From positions 62,001 to 126,000 of the forward strand of contig JACKQL020000027.1 of assembly GCA_018296165.2 (NCBI GenBank): a DNA stretch of 64,000 bases, read 5' to 3'. This document shows, piece by piece, positions 1 to 11,842 of the stretch (positions are counted from its first letter, which is position 1; every line of letters starts with the position of its first letter). The DNA comes from Termitomyces sp. T153 (Eukaryota; Basidiomycota; Agaricomycetes; Agaricales; Lyophyllaceae). The translations under genes and the position numbers were made by a program. Below the pieces are notes generated by a model, which saw nothing but the letters and a program-made list of their open reading frames with translations, did no database searches and was not told the DNA's origin.

Positions 1-1640
1 ACTCATCTGCATGCACTGACTTGACTCTACTTGCCCATTGAGCTTGTAGGGCCTGCACTGCCTGGGCAACTGCATCCTCCTGTGTACCCTCTGAGTTCCC
101 TCTTTGGATGTCTCTAAGGATGTTTGCCTCATCTCCTTGAACCACAATCCCTTCTAAGAGCTCCAGCTTGAGGAGGACAATGTTGACATTATCTCCTTCT
201 CCTGTGCCATGGTCAGCCCACCTGGACGATGTGTCCAGTTTGCCCATGCTCCATCCAGGTTTGTGATGCAGTGAGAAGTCAAAGTTGGCCAGATACAGGG
301 ACCACTGAGCCTGGTGTTGATTGAGTTTCTTAGCAGAGCAGAAGTACTCAAGGTTCTTGTGGTCTGTCCAGACTTCAAACTTATGCTGCACACCCTCAAG
401 GAAATGCTGCCATTCTTCAAAGGACTGAATAATTGCCAGCATCTCCTTGTTATGGATCTCATAGTTCCATTCCACTGCATTAAGGCTCTTGGAGTAGAAG
501 GCTACCAGATGCCATTTGCCATGCTCCTTTCACTGCTGGGAGAGGACTGCTCCTGTAGCAAAGTCCAAGCTATCTGCTTCCACACAGAATGGAGAGTCAT
601 CATTGGGAAACAGGAGGACTGGCTTTGAGGTTACAGCTTGCCTGAGGGCATCAAAGGCAGCCTGCTGTGGGGGCTCCCACTGCCATACTGTATCCTTAAC
701 TGTGAGGTCAAAGAAGGGGCATGCATGGTGGGAGAAATCCTGTATAAACCTCCAGTAGAAATTGACAAAGCCAAGAAAGGCCTGCACTTCCATCTTGTTC
801 CTTGGCTCTGGCCACTCTGCTACACCTGCCACTTTAATGGGGTCCATCTTGGCCATTTCATGCAAGATGATCAAACCCAGGTACTCCACCTTGGTCTGCT
901 CAAATTCACACTTCTCAGGCTTTAAATAGAGCTGGTGTTGGCAGAGGCATTCCAAGACAATGCATGTGACCTGGCAATGCTCCTCCAGAGTTTTAGTGTA
1001 GATGAGGATATCATTAAGATATATGCAGACAATACCCTCCACAATCAGATCATGGAAAATGTCATTCATCATAGTCTGAAAGGTGGCTGGGCTATTAGTG
1101 AGACTAAAGAACATCACCAGAGGTTCAAAGAGCCTGCAATTGGTTTGGAATGCTGCCTTCCACTCATTCCCTTCTTTGATGCATACATTGTTGTAGCCCC
1201 AACAGACATCCAACTTTGTGGAGTAGTGTGCACCACAAAGGTTGTTGACAAGTTCTGAGATGAGTGGCAAAGGATAGCAGTTCTTCACTGTCATCACATT
1301 CAGGACATGATAATCCTGAACCAGATGAAGAGACCCATCCTTCTTCTTAATAAAGAAGACTAGGGAGGCCATTGGAGACTTGGAGGGTTCCTGCAGGAAA
1401 GTGTCCAGCTCATCCTGCTCATGGGGCACAAGTGGATAGACCTTGCAGCTGGAGGGCTCAGCATCTGATATCAGCTCAATTGCATGATCCCACTGCTTGT
1501 GCTCCAGAAATGAATCAAAGGAGGCCTTGAAAAATACATCCTCAAAGTCATGGAGGTGATTGGGAACAGTGCTATGGAAAGGCTTGGGCTGTGAGTTTGC
1601 CACAAATGCCTCAGCCAGACACTGAGAAGTAGTCTGACTG
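1..1640 (-). pseudogene. Element A reverse transcriptase and RNase H (broken)
   Basis: Ty3-type RT copies the element RNA into DNA and RNase H removes the RNA strand. The longest open stretch (530-1603, 357 aa) has recognisable RT blocks: KKKDGSL, YPLPLI, TKLDVCWGYNNV, SPATFQ and an FLGF.NFY thumb motif. The catalytic YxDD box reads YLNDILI, so one aspartate has become asparagine, which should abolish activity. An in-frame TGA at about 530-532 separates RT from RNase H; the RNase H frame continues leftward with YSKSLN and EIH.KEML blocks. The defects are of G-to-A/C-to-T type. This is a dead copy. Confidence 0.9.
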
Positions 1641-1704
1641 GCTCAAATCTCTGCCACTGTAGGAGGGGGGCAGAGGGTTGTAGCATAGATCCAATCACCC
1701 ACCT

Positions 1705-2310
1705 CTATGGTCTCATCTGGGGACTCTGTGTTTGGAGTATGTGTCCATTCTCCTTCACCTTCCTCTTCCTCTGAAGATTCACACCCAACACCTTGGACAT
1801 CCTTGTAGAGGGCCTCTCTATGAGGGAATGCCAGAGGGGGGGACTCAGGAGGCCAAGGTCAGCATAAGGGAGATGCCCAGCACAACAGGCATGCACAGCA
1901 GCACACTCACAAACCTTGGCTTGCTCCTTACAAGCTTCTTCTGCACAGGTAATGCAGCAATGGGGGCAACAACTCATCTTCACCTCACTCTTAGTCCAGT
2001 CAATCTCTGGGTTGTGTTCACACAGCCAGGTGAATCCCAAGATCATGACTTGCTTTCCCAAACTAGTGACAGCAAAAGTGGCTCACTCTGAGTGGTCTTG
2101 GTAGCAGAGGACCAGGTCCACCATAGAGCAAATAGAGCCAGCTTCATTGAGCATACCATCAAAATTGTACACAGAGATAGGACAGAAAATGTGGCAAGTG
2201 GTGAGGTGGTGTTATTGCATGTAGTCAGTGTCAAGAAAGAGGCCTGTTGCCCCACTGTCAAGGAGGGCAACCACACTTTGGATCTATTGGGTGTCTGTTG
2301 TCTCAATTTC
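1705..2310 (-). pseudogene. Element A aspartic protease (broken)
   Basis: Between gag and RT, the minus strand encodes a retropepsin-like segment. Its C-terminal part (1705-2061) carries the LGFTWLCEHNPEIDW motif typical of the end of Ty3 proteases. The upstream part with the DSG-type active site lies in another frame near 2043-2306, so at least one frameshift separates the halves. The order gag-PR-RT supports the call. The product is predicted to be nonfunctional. Confidence 0.75.
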
Positions 2311-2559
2311 TACCTGTAGCTTCAGGGAGTTGGTAGAAGGGGTGGAAGCAACAATGTAGCAATGGGGAGATGGTGCTCCCATGCAGGAATCTGGAGGCAT
2401 GGGCTAGGAGGTGTGTTTCTAGCAGAGACTTTAGCTGGAGAGGGAGTTTGTATGTCTGAGGAGGGGCTTATTGTTTCAGGCATAGTATTAACAACAGAAA
2501 CAGATATCTTTGATTCTACAGACAGGGGGGCAAAACAATTAGCACTAGGCAATGGGAAC

Positions 2560-3836
2560 ATACAGTTCATCTGTTGCCCTTATAAAAATCCTCAGACTTT
2601 GTAGGAACCTCCTCCAATACATTAGCCACTTCATTGGACTGGACAGCTATAGGTGCATCCAGAGAGAGGGTTCCCATTGCATCCCAGGCTGTGAGGAGTT
2701 GGATGAGCAGCTCTTCTTGCTCCAATGCTGACAAGTAGCAGACCTCTAGTTCTTGTGGACAGTAGCAGGCAAGGTGACCTGCCTTTTCACAATGTCAACA
2801 CAGCAGGGGAGTAGAGGACTGCTGTTGGGAGGCATCAACATCCATTGGGACTCCTTGGGGCAGGGAGCACAGGGGAGCAACATGGGATGGAAGGGGAAAA
2901 GTTGCACCTGCTTGTGGGGCTGCAAGAGCAGGCATGGAAGGGGGAGCTTGGGGGGTGAACCCACCACAAGTGAAAGGAATTGTCAAGGGTTGCATCTGCC
3001 ACAGGTCACATTGCAGTTCCATCAACTGCCACTGCTCACATGCCACATTATACCAGGTATTGACATGCTTGTCATTGGGGCCACCCTCTGCCAGACTGTT
3101 GATGTGATCCATAAGAGAGGGGTGGAGTCTATCATGGAAGGTTAGGCAAAGTTGCAGACCATCTGGATATCCTACCTGTTTGACTAAGGCATAAAAAGAG
3201 TCAATGTACTCATCAAGTGACCACTTCCCTTGACCATACTAGGTTTGATCTCAAAGAGAAAGAGCTGCAGTTTTGGTGGGGTTAAGGGGGAAGAATTCAG
3301 CTTGGAATTCCTTCTAAAACTCCATCCAGCCAGAGAAACTCTCAACTCCTCCTGGGCATTGGAAGATATGCAACACATAGGTTGAAGCTTAGCCAGCCTT
3401 CATGTAGAAGAGAACCCAAGCAATTTTCAAGGCATCAGAGGCAAAGGCTTCACTACTCAGCTGGATATAGGTGATACAGGATTGGAGGAAATGTTCCCCA
3501 GCTCTATGGTCCTCATCAAATATGTCAGAGAGCACTGGGCAAGGAAGTTTGGAGCAGGGTGCCAAAACTTCTGAGCTAGGTGCAGAAGAAAACCTTTCTG
3601 CAGCTGCTTGGGGTCTAGGGGGAGGAGTAGGAGTGAGGGGAAGACATTCCAGAAGGGCTTGGAGAGAAAGGGATACTGCTTCAGTAGTTAGACAGAGTCC
3701 AGTGAGTTTGGCAGTGTAGGAAGTAAGGAAGGCTTGCATAAGTTGAACCTGTGTCTTTGGGGACAGCAAACAACTCCAGGCATTGTTCTAGGGGCTTGAA
3801 GTGTCAGGGAGAGGTGCCAGAGGGGTTGGCTGGATC
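2560..3836 (-). pseudogene. Element A Gag with CCHC knuckle (broken)
   Basis: Gag forms the particle and binds element RNA. The N-terminal part (3389-3836) has the QVQLMQ...TKL and LQSCITYIQLS..AF..DALKIAWVL blocks shared with the Gags of B and C. The nucleocapsid end near 2755-2805 has a C-x2-C-x4-H-x4-C zinc knuckle, but the residue after its first Cys is a TGA stop where tryptophan would be expected (TGG to TGA). Several frameshifts divide the rest. Confidence 0.8.
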
Positions 3837-3942
3837 ATAGGAGAAACACAGGGGGCATGAAGACATTGGTGGGGAGAGACCTTTTCAGGGACCAGGTAAA
3901 AGCTCAGATAATCAAGAAAAGGAGCTCCCAGACCAAATATGG

Positions 3943-3953
3943 AGACTTGTTCT
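3943..3953 (-). other. Self-complementary primer-binding site, element A
   Basis: Two bases past the inner LTR edge, the element-sense strand reads AGAACAAGTCT. It is the exact reverse complement of 11 bases inside the LTR (4080-4090). This is the arrangement of Tf1-type self-priming, where the RNA 5' end folds back to prime minus-strand DNA synthesis. No tRNA-type TGG site is seen here. Confidence 0.75.
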
Positions 3954-3955
3954 GC

Positions 3956-4292
3956 TATAAGGGCAACCTTTGGAGGCTGTGGCTCAATCACACAACTGGC
4001 AGAGGGAGATCAAAAGTCTATTTAGCACAGTACAATGTCTACAAGTAGGACTACATACCTAGCAGAGGGAGATCCAAAGAGAACAAGTCTGAGGATCTCC
4101 AATGCCAAGGTTTGGAAAATCTACTCAAGTCACATGACCTTGCCATGTGGCTTCTGCACACAATGCACATGGCAACTGATCATGTGACCAATCACATGAC
4201 CAAACATGTGCATTGGTAGTTGCTTGATAGTGGTGCCCTGCACAGTTGGCTAGAAGGTCTAAGTTAACTTGACTTAGTTCTAGAAGTCAACA
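3956..4292 (-). repeat. 5' LTR of element A
   Basis: In element sense the LTR runs from TGTTGACTTC at 4292 to 3956. The R/U5 part (3956-4095) matches the LTRs of B and C closely: the GGGCAACCT block, AGCAGAGGGAGAT and GAGAACAAGTCT. The U3 part does not match. The inner end is inferred to be TA where B and C have TG. The outer boundary is inferred from a TG start and is less certain, because no second LTR lies in the window. Confidence 0.65.
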
Positions 4293-6166
4293 GGCTGCCA
4301 TGCTGGTGGCTATCAATGATTATGTCAGCCAATTTTTTGGCTAAGTGCAAAGTCCAACTGGACTTTGTCTTCTTCCCCATCATTGGTGCTACATGCCAAT
4401 GTTGCAAAGTGGACTGAATCCTTGCCCCATAGGCAAGAAAAAGAAATGGTCAGGTGAAGCAGATGTAAATCTGCCAGGATATTTGTTGAGCTCTGGACAG
4501 AGCTCAAGAGGGGGAGGGTCAGGGAGTAGTTTGCTCCCTGGCTTTGGAGGCTTTGCTGCATTGGCAGGAGGCTTAGTACTAGGGAATGTAGCACCCCCAA
4601 TGATGAAAAAAGTAGCCCCAGCTCAAAGGAACATGAGGCACAAGAGTGGGGGACCACCAGTAGTGCTAGGAGATGTAGCTCCGCCAAGCTACACAGTGGC
4701 AATGCAGCAGTTGCTAGTGAGAAGACATGGGTTGCCCCCTCAACAAGGCAGAGCAGGCAGAGGGCATGGGGAACCATTGGCGCCCCCTCAAGGAGCAGCA
4801 AGAGGATGTGGGGGACCACCAGCCCCTCCTCAGTTTAACTTTGGATACTCTGTAGCTGCACAACCAGTGTGGTCCTAGGAGTTCCAGCAGTTTGTGATGC
4901 CATAGTTTGCTATGGCCCCACCCCCAGTAGCTGGTCCCAGCCATACAATGGGCATGGCAGATCAATAACAACCTACCACTATGTCATTACAGGTAGAGAT
5001 CTCAGTCCCTGCAGCATTGTCATCAGATGCAATGAAGGTGGATGATAAAAGCCCAGAGTTGATCATGGCTCTGATGCAGTTGTTGGCACCTCCTCAGCAT
5101 TTGTATCTGCTATTGCCTACTGGGACATTCCCTTAGATGCACCTTTGTCATTGTCAAGTGTGTTGGGGTGACCAACAGTTGCCTTGACTAGCAAAGGAAA
5201 GGGTAAGGTGACTGCAACATTGCTGCCTGCACCAGCACAGGAGAGTAGCACTCCCTCATCAACTGCCTGGAAGACAGTTGAGTGATGCTTCTCTGTCTGC
5301 AAAGGAGAAGGGCAAGGGCACAGCAAAAGAGCCTAAGCCTTCAATTGCTGTGGATGAGCAGCTTGCTCACCTGCTCCAGCAGCTTCAGGAAGCCAGAGTT
5401 CCAGAGGATGTTGGTGCTGACATCCTCAACAATTCTATAGTGCAGCTTGCACTATCTCAAGTTCTAAATGAACTTGATGTCATTTGAAATCAAAGGGATG
5501 AGGCCCAGGCAGACCTCTTCTGTTCAGCTTTGGAGAAGGAGAAGCATGTAGCAACTCCTCCTAACCCTCCAGAGGCAAAGAAGGTTCATACTGAGCCTTC
5601 TGTGTTTGTCAAGGGATCCTCAATGCAAAGGGCACCACTTGTGCCCTACAATGATATGGTGCTTGCTGGTGATGACTAGAGGATGGAATGTTATGCATGG
5701 TGTGCTCTCTCAGGAGTTTAGGCCACCAGTGCAATGGAATCTGTGTGACAAGGAATTCTTTGTCACCTAGCAAGCAGCTGCCCAAGCAATGGCAGGTGTC
5801 CCAGTAGCATCTGACTTGGGTAGCAATGATGATGATGATGTCCCTACATCTAAATGACATATCTTGGCTAGTAACTCTGATGACAACACTACTGAGCATT
5901 ATTGCAAAGAGCAGCACAATGCTAACACCAGATGGCTGTTAGCTATTGACACTGAGAAGTCTAAACTGGACCTCAAGCATCTGAATAATACAGTGCCCAG
6001 CCATCTACCAGACAGCTGGGATACCACATTGGTTTGCAGGCAGGCACTTCAAGCACTAGAATGACTTCAGGGGTATACTATACCACAACTTCTACTGGTT
6101 GCCAACAACCAACACAGTTTTTGTTGGCAATGATGCAGTCTTTGCCCACTCAACAGAGATGGCTGG
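4293..6166 (+). pseudogene. Decayed unidentified coding region between elements A and B
   Basis: This 1.9-kb stretch has no LTR or pol motifs. On the plus strand it has protein-like open segments broken by stops: 4345-4878 (Gly/Pro-rich, repeated GGPP.. and ..PPQ phrases), 5278-5487 (a charged, Leu-rich stretch with HLLQQLQEARVPED) and 5864-6064. Together they look like one decayed gene or transposon ORF with a low-complexity N-terminal half. I do not recognise the family. It may be the left half of a unit split by element B, with 11843-12890 as the right half. That link is inference only. Confidence 0.4.
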
Positions 6167-6535
6167 TGTAAGGGCAACCTCTGGAGTGGCAAATCAGAGT
6201 CATGCAGCTAGCAGAGGGGAATCTGAAGTATATTAGTGGAGTAGACAATGATACAATCAGTAACTAATCACCTAGCAGAGGGGAATCCAAAGAGAACAAG
6301 TCTAAGGATCCCTGCTGCTTAGTGCAGTGCATCAGTGGGTGGCAGAGGCATGGGAACTACTGTACAAATGACCAGAGCTACTCCTAACCCTAGAGCAATG
6401 ATTGATGAGGTCATACAGAGAACTCTGCAGTTCTCTGGAGATCTCAAGGGCTCTTTCTAGAACTCTGGAGACATTGAAAAAGCTGCAGAGGTGCTGAAAC
6501 AAGTTGTGGAGGTTGGAAATGGAAGTCCCCTGACA
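6167..6535 (-). repeat. 3' LTR of element B
   Basis: This 369-bp LTR aligns along its length with the two LTRs of element C. In element sense it starts TGTCAGGGGACTT and ends GCCCTTACA. It contains AGAACAAGTCT on the plus strand at 6293-6303, the R-start block that would pair with the primer site. Confidence 0.9.
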
Positions 6536-6549
6536 TAACCCCCCCTCTA
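6536..6549 (-). other. Polypurine tract, element B
   Basis: Just before the 3' LTR, the element-sense strand is the purine-rich tract CTAGAGGGGGGGTTA, matching the CTAGAGGGGAGGTGA of element C. It is the expected primer for plus-strand DNA synthesis. Confidence 0.75.
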
Positions 6550-6639
6550 GCATGCGGCATCTTGATGCATGGGGTAAAATAAGTCCCTGATTGCTTGGTC
6601 TGCTAGTGAGATAGAGTAGATTTCTTGTATGGTGCACAG

Positions 6640-7900
6640 GGTGTCTGGATGTCTCCAGTGGAACTCCTTAATGAGTCCAGGAGCATGTATGTTCTCCTGT
6701 GGCTCCTAGGAGATATTCTTGATCCTGTAGCCTTTCCACTTCACCTTGTGCTGTAGTTATCTCTGGAATAAACAGCTATCAAGGATTTCCTCCACCTCAT
6801 ATTCCTCATTGTCATTGACCACCACAGAGGGCAGCAGAGGTGGCAGATGGCACTCCAGAATAGGGTCCTTAGGGGCCAGAGTTAGTTTGACCACATTGAG
6901 CACTAGGTGAAGCTGGCACATCCCCATGGGGAGCTGGAGTCAATAGACCAAGGGTCCTACCTGTTGTTCCACTGTGAAAGGTCCCAACTAATGGTGTGAT
7001 AGCTTTTTTAAGAGCTGGGTAGTTGTAATGTCAGAGGCATCCAAGTAGACCCAATCTCTGGGCTGATGATTCTGCTCCAGGATCCTTCCATAGTCATAAT
7101 ATCCTGTCATATTGTCCTTTGCCTTTGCTAGCACTGCCCAGGCCTCCTCCTGTGATTTCTTCATTCAGTCCATAAATTTATTTACTGCCTCATTCTCTGA
7201 GTGTCAAGCCTGGGGTTTAAAACCCATGTATGGATGCCATCCCATGTCAAGGAAGAATGGAGAGAACTGGGTGTATGCATGGACGTGGTTGTTGTATTGG
7301 AATTCAGTGTTAGGGAGGAGTTTCTGGTGCTCATTGCAAAAGAGGCAGAGGTACTGCTCTAACTCCTGGTTTACATGTTCTGTCTGGCCATCAGACTGTG
7401 GGTAGTAGGCTGTAGTGGTGTGGAGCTTCACTCCAAGCAGTCAGTAGAGCTCCTGAGTGAACTCTGCCACAAATTGTAGTCCCTGATCAGAGACATAGGC
7501 ATCAGAAAGGCCATGGAGCTTCCAGACATTCCTCCAGTACAGGTTTGCAGCACCCATGGCAGAGCAGGTGGTGTGGGTCAGAATGAAGTGCACTCACTTG
7601 CTATACAAGTCTACCACCACCATGATCACATCATAATCATGGGCATTGGAGAGCTCTACAATGAAGTCCACAGAAGCCATGCTCCATTGTTCCATAGGCA
7701 TGGGTAGTGGGTGTAACTGTCCATAGGGGAGGAGGCATTGGGGCTTGGTCCAGAGGCAGAGATCACATGTACTAGTGTAGGACCCAATATACCAGGACAT
7801 CTGGGGCCACTAGTAGTTCTGCAATACTAGCTCCAGTGTCTTCCACTGTCTGGGGTGCCCTGTGATGTGGGAGTCATGATGTTGCTCCACAATTCTCTAG
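6640..7900 (-). pseudogene. Element B integrase with C-terminal chromodomain (broken)
   Basis: Integrase inserts the element DNA. The segment 7594-7800 shows the end of the HHCC finger (CDLC) and the first catalytic block (SVDFIVELS). The segment 7204-7431 has the third block, DGQTEHVNQELEQY, with the catalytic Glu. Further left (about 6640-6820) the same strand encodes EYEVEEILDS...VKWKGY...EPQENI, a chromodomain with an in-frame stop. Chromodomains tether chromoviruses to marked chromatin. Frameshifts and stops separate the parts. Confidence 0.85.
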
Positions 7901-7959
7901 CAGAGCTCCAGAACATTGGGGACATAGATACAGTCTTGGAAGGTCAGGATTCTGTCTTG

Positions 7960-9567
7960 GAGGGCCCATTTATCTGTGTGAAACAACCTTGGCACTAGTG
8001 CTATGCCCCAACTTCAGCATATGAGCAGCTTGCACCACAAGTTCCTCCTGCTGACCATCCCAATTACCCTGCTGTATATCCCAGAGAATGTCCACTTCTG
8101 CTCCCTCAACAGCTAGACCCTCCATGGCTTGGATTGCAAACAATTCAGGGTGGAGGAGCACAATGTTGCTGTTATCCCCTTTCCCCATGCCATGGTCCAC
8201 TCTCCAGGACAGGACATCTGGTTTTCCCATGCTCCAGCCAGGCTTGTGCTACAAAGAGGAGTCAAAGTTAGTGAGGTAAAGGGACCACCAGGCCTGTCAG
8301 CAATTGAGCTTCTTGGCCATCCAGAAGTATTCAAGGTTCTTGTAATTTATCCAGACCTTGAACTTGTGCTGCATGCCTTCCAGGAGGTGCTGCCACTCCT
8401 CAAATGACCAGATGATGGCTAGCATCTCCTTGTCATGGATCTTGTAGTTCTGCTCCACCATGTTCAGGCTCTTAGAGTAAAAGGCCACTGGATGCCACTT
8501 CTCATCCTCCAGAGATTGCTGCAAGAGCACAGCCCCAGTGGCAAAGTCAGAGGTGTCAGCGTCCACCTGGAAGGGAGAGTTGTCATCCAGGAAGAGGAGG
8601 ATTGGTACAAGAAGTCCTGAATGAATCTCTGGTAGAAATTTGCAAAACCAAGGAACATCTGCACCTCCTTCTTGTTCTTAGGTTCCAGCCACTCTGCCAC
8701 ACCTGCTACCTTCACCAGATCCATCTCTGTGGCTTCATGCAAGATGTTCAAGCCAAGGTACTTGATCCAGGTCTGTTCAAACTTGCACTTCTCCAGTTTG
8801 AGGTAGAGCTGGTGCTGGCAGAAGTGTTCCAGGACAAGGCAAGTAATCTGATGGTGTTCCTCTAGTATTTTGGTATAGATGAGGATGTTGTCAAGGTATA
8901 CACACACTATGCCCTCTGCTATGAGGTCCTGGAAGATGTCATTCATCATGGTCTGAAAGGTGGTGGGGCTATTAGTGAGTCTGAAGAACATAATGAGCAG
9001 CTCAAACAATCCCCAGTTGGTCTGGAAGGTGGCCTTCCACTCATCTCCTTCCTGGATGTACACATTGTTATAACCCCACTAGACATCCAGTTTAGTGAAG
9101 TATTGCACACCCTAGAGCTTGTTGATGAGCTCAGAGATGAGGGGGAGGGTGTGATGGTTCTTCACCATCATGGCATTGAGCACCCAGTAGTCCTGGACTA
9201 GTCAGAGTGAGCCATCCTTCTTCTTGATGAAGAAGACTGGAGAAGCCATTGGGGACTTGGATGGGTGGATACAACTAGAGTCCAGGTTTTCCTATAGAAA
9301 TGTGTCAAGCTTGTCCTGCTCCCTAGGCACAAGTGAGTAGACTTTACAGCTGGAGGGTGTGGAATCTGGCAGCAGTTGAATAGTGTGGTCCCACCTCTTG
9401 TGCTCCAGAAGCAAGTTGAACATGGCTTTGGAGAACACATCCTCAAATGCATGAAGGTAGGGAGGTACTACATTCCAGAACTCTTGGGGCATGGTGTTAG
9501 CAGCAAATGCCTGGGACAGCTGTTGGGACATGGTCTGGCTGGCCCAAATCTCTGCAATGGAGGGCAA
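7960..9567 (-). pseudogene. Element B reverse transcriptase and RNase H (broken)
   Basis: The RT N-terminus (9292-9567), palm and thumb (8464-9063) and RNase H (7970-8566) lie in different frames. The catalytic motif reads YLDNILI, so the second aspartate is now asparagine. SPTTFQTMMNDIF and FLGFANFYQRFI identify the Ty3 RT. RNase H shows ATGAVLLQQ and YSKSLNMVEQNY. The enzyme is predicted to be inactive. Confidence 0.88.
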
Positions 9568-9591
9568 TGGGTGTATGGTGGTAGCATAGAT

Positions 9592-10255
9592 TCAATCCCC
9601 CACTTCTACCACTTTGTCAAGGAACTCTGGCTTGCATATGCCACCAAACTCCCCTTCACACTCCTCCTCTGGGGCTCTGCCACTGCTCCAGTTGTCCTTG
9701 TAGAGGGCCTCTCTATGAGGGAATGCCAGAGGCAGGGGATCCAGGAGGTCTAGATCTGCAAAGGGGAGAGGGCCAGCATAACATGCATGAATAGCTGTGT
9801 GCTCTTGAACTTGGGTCTGGCACTCTGCCCTGTCTTCCATGGTGCAGGTGGAGCACTTCCAGAGGGCACCTGCTCATGGTTACCTCTCCTTTGGTCCAAT
9901 TGACCTTGGAGTTGTGCTCATGGAGCCATGTGAAACCAAGGATCATGTCCTGCCTACCCAAGCTGGTGATGGCAAACACAGCATGCTCCACATGGTTTTG
10001 ATAGCAGAGGACCAGGTCAACTACAGAGTTGATGGTGCCTGCTTTGTTAGGTGTTCTGTTGATGTTGTAGATAGGAATGGGTTTGGGAAGGGGCTGCATG
10101 GTTAGGCCATGGTGTTTGACAAACTCTGAGTCCAGGAACAGTCCCATTGCTCTGCTGTCTAGAAGAGCCATGACTCTGTGGGTTTGCTGAGTGTCCATCA
10201 TCTCAATCTCCACATTGATATGCAGAGAGTTGGCCAATAGGCTGGAAGCCATCAT
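9592..10255 (-). pseudogene. Element B aspartic protease (active site altered)
   Basis: The retropepsin-like segment has the active-site region MALLDSRAMGLFLD. The usual D-S/T-G triad is DSR here, so the glycine is lost by a single G-to-A-type change. The downstream LGFTWLHEHN motif is kept. This is the region deleted from element C. Confidence 0.8.
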
Positions 10256-10294
10256 GTACTGTCAGGGCATTTGATGTGCCCAAGTCAGGCTGCA

Positions 10295-11664
10295 CTAATG
10301 GACATTTGGAGGTGTTGGGGAGCTCAGTGGGAGCTCTGGAGTTAGTATCTGTATGTCTGGAGGGGGGCATTGAGGTTCTTTTGTCTCAGAATAAAGGGCA
10401 TTGGAAAAGGCAGTTTCATTTTCTATTGACAGACACAAGAACCTGTTAGCACTCAGCAATGGAGGTGTACACCTCATCTGTCACTCAACTAAAAATCCCC
10501 TTCCAGCTCTAGAGGTGAGGCACATGCATTGATCTTCTCTAGGGTCAACTCCAGTATATGCTCATCCAGCAACAGAGCTCTGGTGGCATCCTTTGCAGCC
10601 AGCAGCTGTAGGAGGAGTTAGGTAGCATACCTCCAGGCCTAGAGGGCAGTGCCATGCAAAGTTCATAGGCTTCTGGCATCTTTGGCACAGCAGCAGGGCA
10701 GTGTGGAGCTGCCTGGTGGCAAAGGGTGTGCTGTGGGGATGGCTAGAGTAAGGGCCAGCATTGAAAAGGCAGGTGCGGAGTGGTGGAAATTGCTGATCAG
10801 AGCTGGGCACAGTGCGGAATGGGGGTGGTGGAGCTCCCTCTGAATCTCCATGAGTTGCTATTGGTCCTGGGCCACCTCATACTACAATGCAATCTTTTCA
10901 TTGTTGGGGTGACTCTCTGCCAGATTGTCAATGTGTTCCACCACTGTGAGATGCAAGCTGTCCTGGAAGGTGAGGTATAGTTGGACACCATCAGGGTAGG
11001 CAGCCTGCTCAACCAGAGCCTAGAACGAGTCAATGTACTCATCCAGTCTATGCTTCTCTTGTCCATACTGCTCCCTATCATGTAGTGTCAAGGCCATGGT
11101 CTTGGCAGGGTCTAATGGAAAAAACTCTGCATAGAAATCCTTCTCAAAGGTGTCCCAGTCCAGAAAGCTTCCAACACCTCCAGAATGATGGAAAACTCAC
11201 AGCACATAAGTAGAGGCATGTCTGGTCTTCATGTATGACAGCACCCAGGCTATTTTCAATGCATTAGAGTCAAAGGCATCTCTGCTGAGGTGAATATAGG
11301 TGAGGCAGGACTGCAGAAATTGCACCCTGCCAGAGTGAGCACCATCATACATGTCTGGTAGCACAGGATGGGGAATCCATGGCCATAAGGTCACTGGAGC
11401 TATAAAGATGGGTGCAGATGTGGTCAGGGCTGGTTCCACAGCCATGGGAGGGGCAGAGTTAGGGGGTAGGTGTTTGAGCAATACCTGGAGTGATTGGAAG
11501 ATAAGATCAGTTGTTTGATGGAGAGTAGAGAGTTTGGTAGTATAGTGGGTGAAAGATGATTGCATTAGTTGCACCTGGGTTTCTAAGTGAAGCAGGAAGG
11601 TCCAGGCTTTGTCCTGCAGATCCAGAGCCTCCAAGGGTGTGTCTGGGTTAGCAGGCTGAGACAT
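10295..11664 (-). pseudogene. Element B Gag (broken)
   Basis: The Gag N-terminus is intact from MSQPANPDTPLEAL to about residue 155 (11197-11664), with the LQSCLTYIHLSRDAFDSNALKIAWVLSYMKT block also seen in A and C. The remainder down to 10295 is frameshifted. The start is supported by the matching MSQ start in element C at 36797. Confidence 0.8.
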
Positions 11665-11713
11665 AGAACTCCACAGTGTTTAATCCTGGTGGAGAAGTGA
11701 CAGGTAGCAGCGA

Positions 11714-11842
11714 ACACACAACCCACTCCCTAGATTCCTGACCTTGTTCCCAACCTGCTCACTTCCCTGAGCCCTTCACAATGCCCTGCCAAACCCCTCA
11801 CAACCCTCACCCATTCTCTGCACCCACACTGGGTAACACCAC
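11714..11842 (+). repeat. Fragment of a D-family LTR, opposite orientation
   Basis: About 130 bp matches the reverse complement of the outer end of the D-family LTR (compare 14640-14780 and 25560-25676), including CCAACCTGCT and CACACTGGGTAAC. It abuts the broken 5' end of element B and marks a rearrangement junction. Confidence 0.7.

Larger units (their letters stand above)
1..4292 (-). mobile_element. Ty3 chromovirus element A, truncated by window edge
   Basis: This is a minus-strand Ty3/gypsy LTR retrotransposon. Reading leftward it has a 5' LTR (3956-4292), a self-complementary primer site, gag, aspartic protease, reverse transcriptase and the start of RNase H. Integrase and the 3' LTR lie beyond position 1. 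The order gag-PR-RT-RNaseH and the RT sequence place it in the Ty3 group. It is a relative of elements B and C: R/U5 and the coding parts are similar, but U3 differs, so it is a separate subfamily. All reading frames are broken by stops and frameshifts. CpG dinucleotides are very rare. Confidence 0.9.
6167..11712 (-). mobile_element. Ty3 chromovirus element B, 5' LTR missing
   Basis: This is a minus-strand element with, from right to left, Gag, protease, RT/RNase H, integrase with chromodomain, purine tract and 3' LTR. It is closely related to C. Its 5' leader follows C's as far as GTAGCAGC near 11709, then breaks off against an unrelated LTR fragment, so the 5' LTR and primer site are gone. 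All genes carry stops or frameshifts. Confidence 0.9.
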
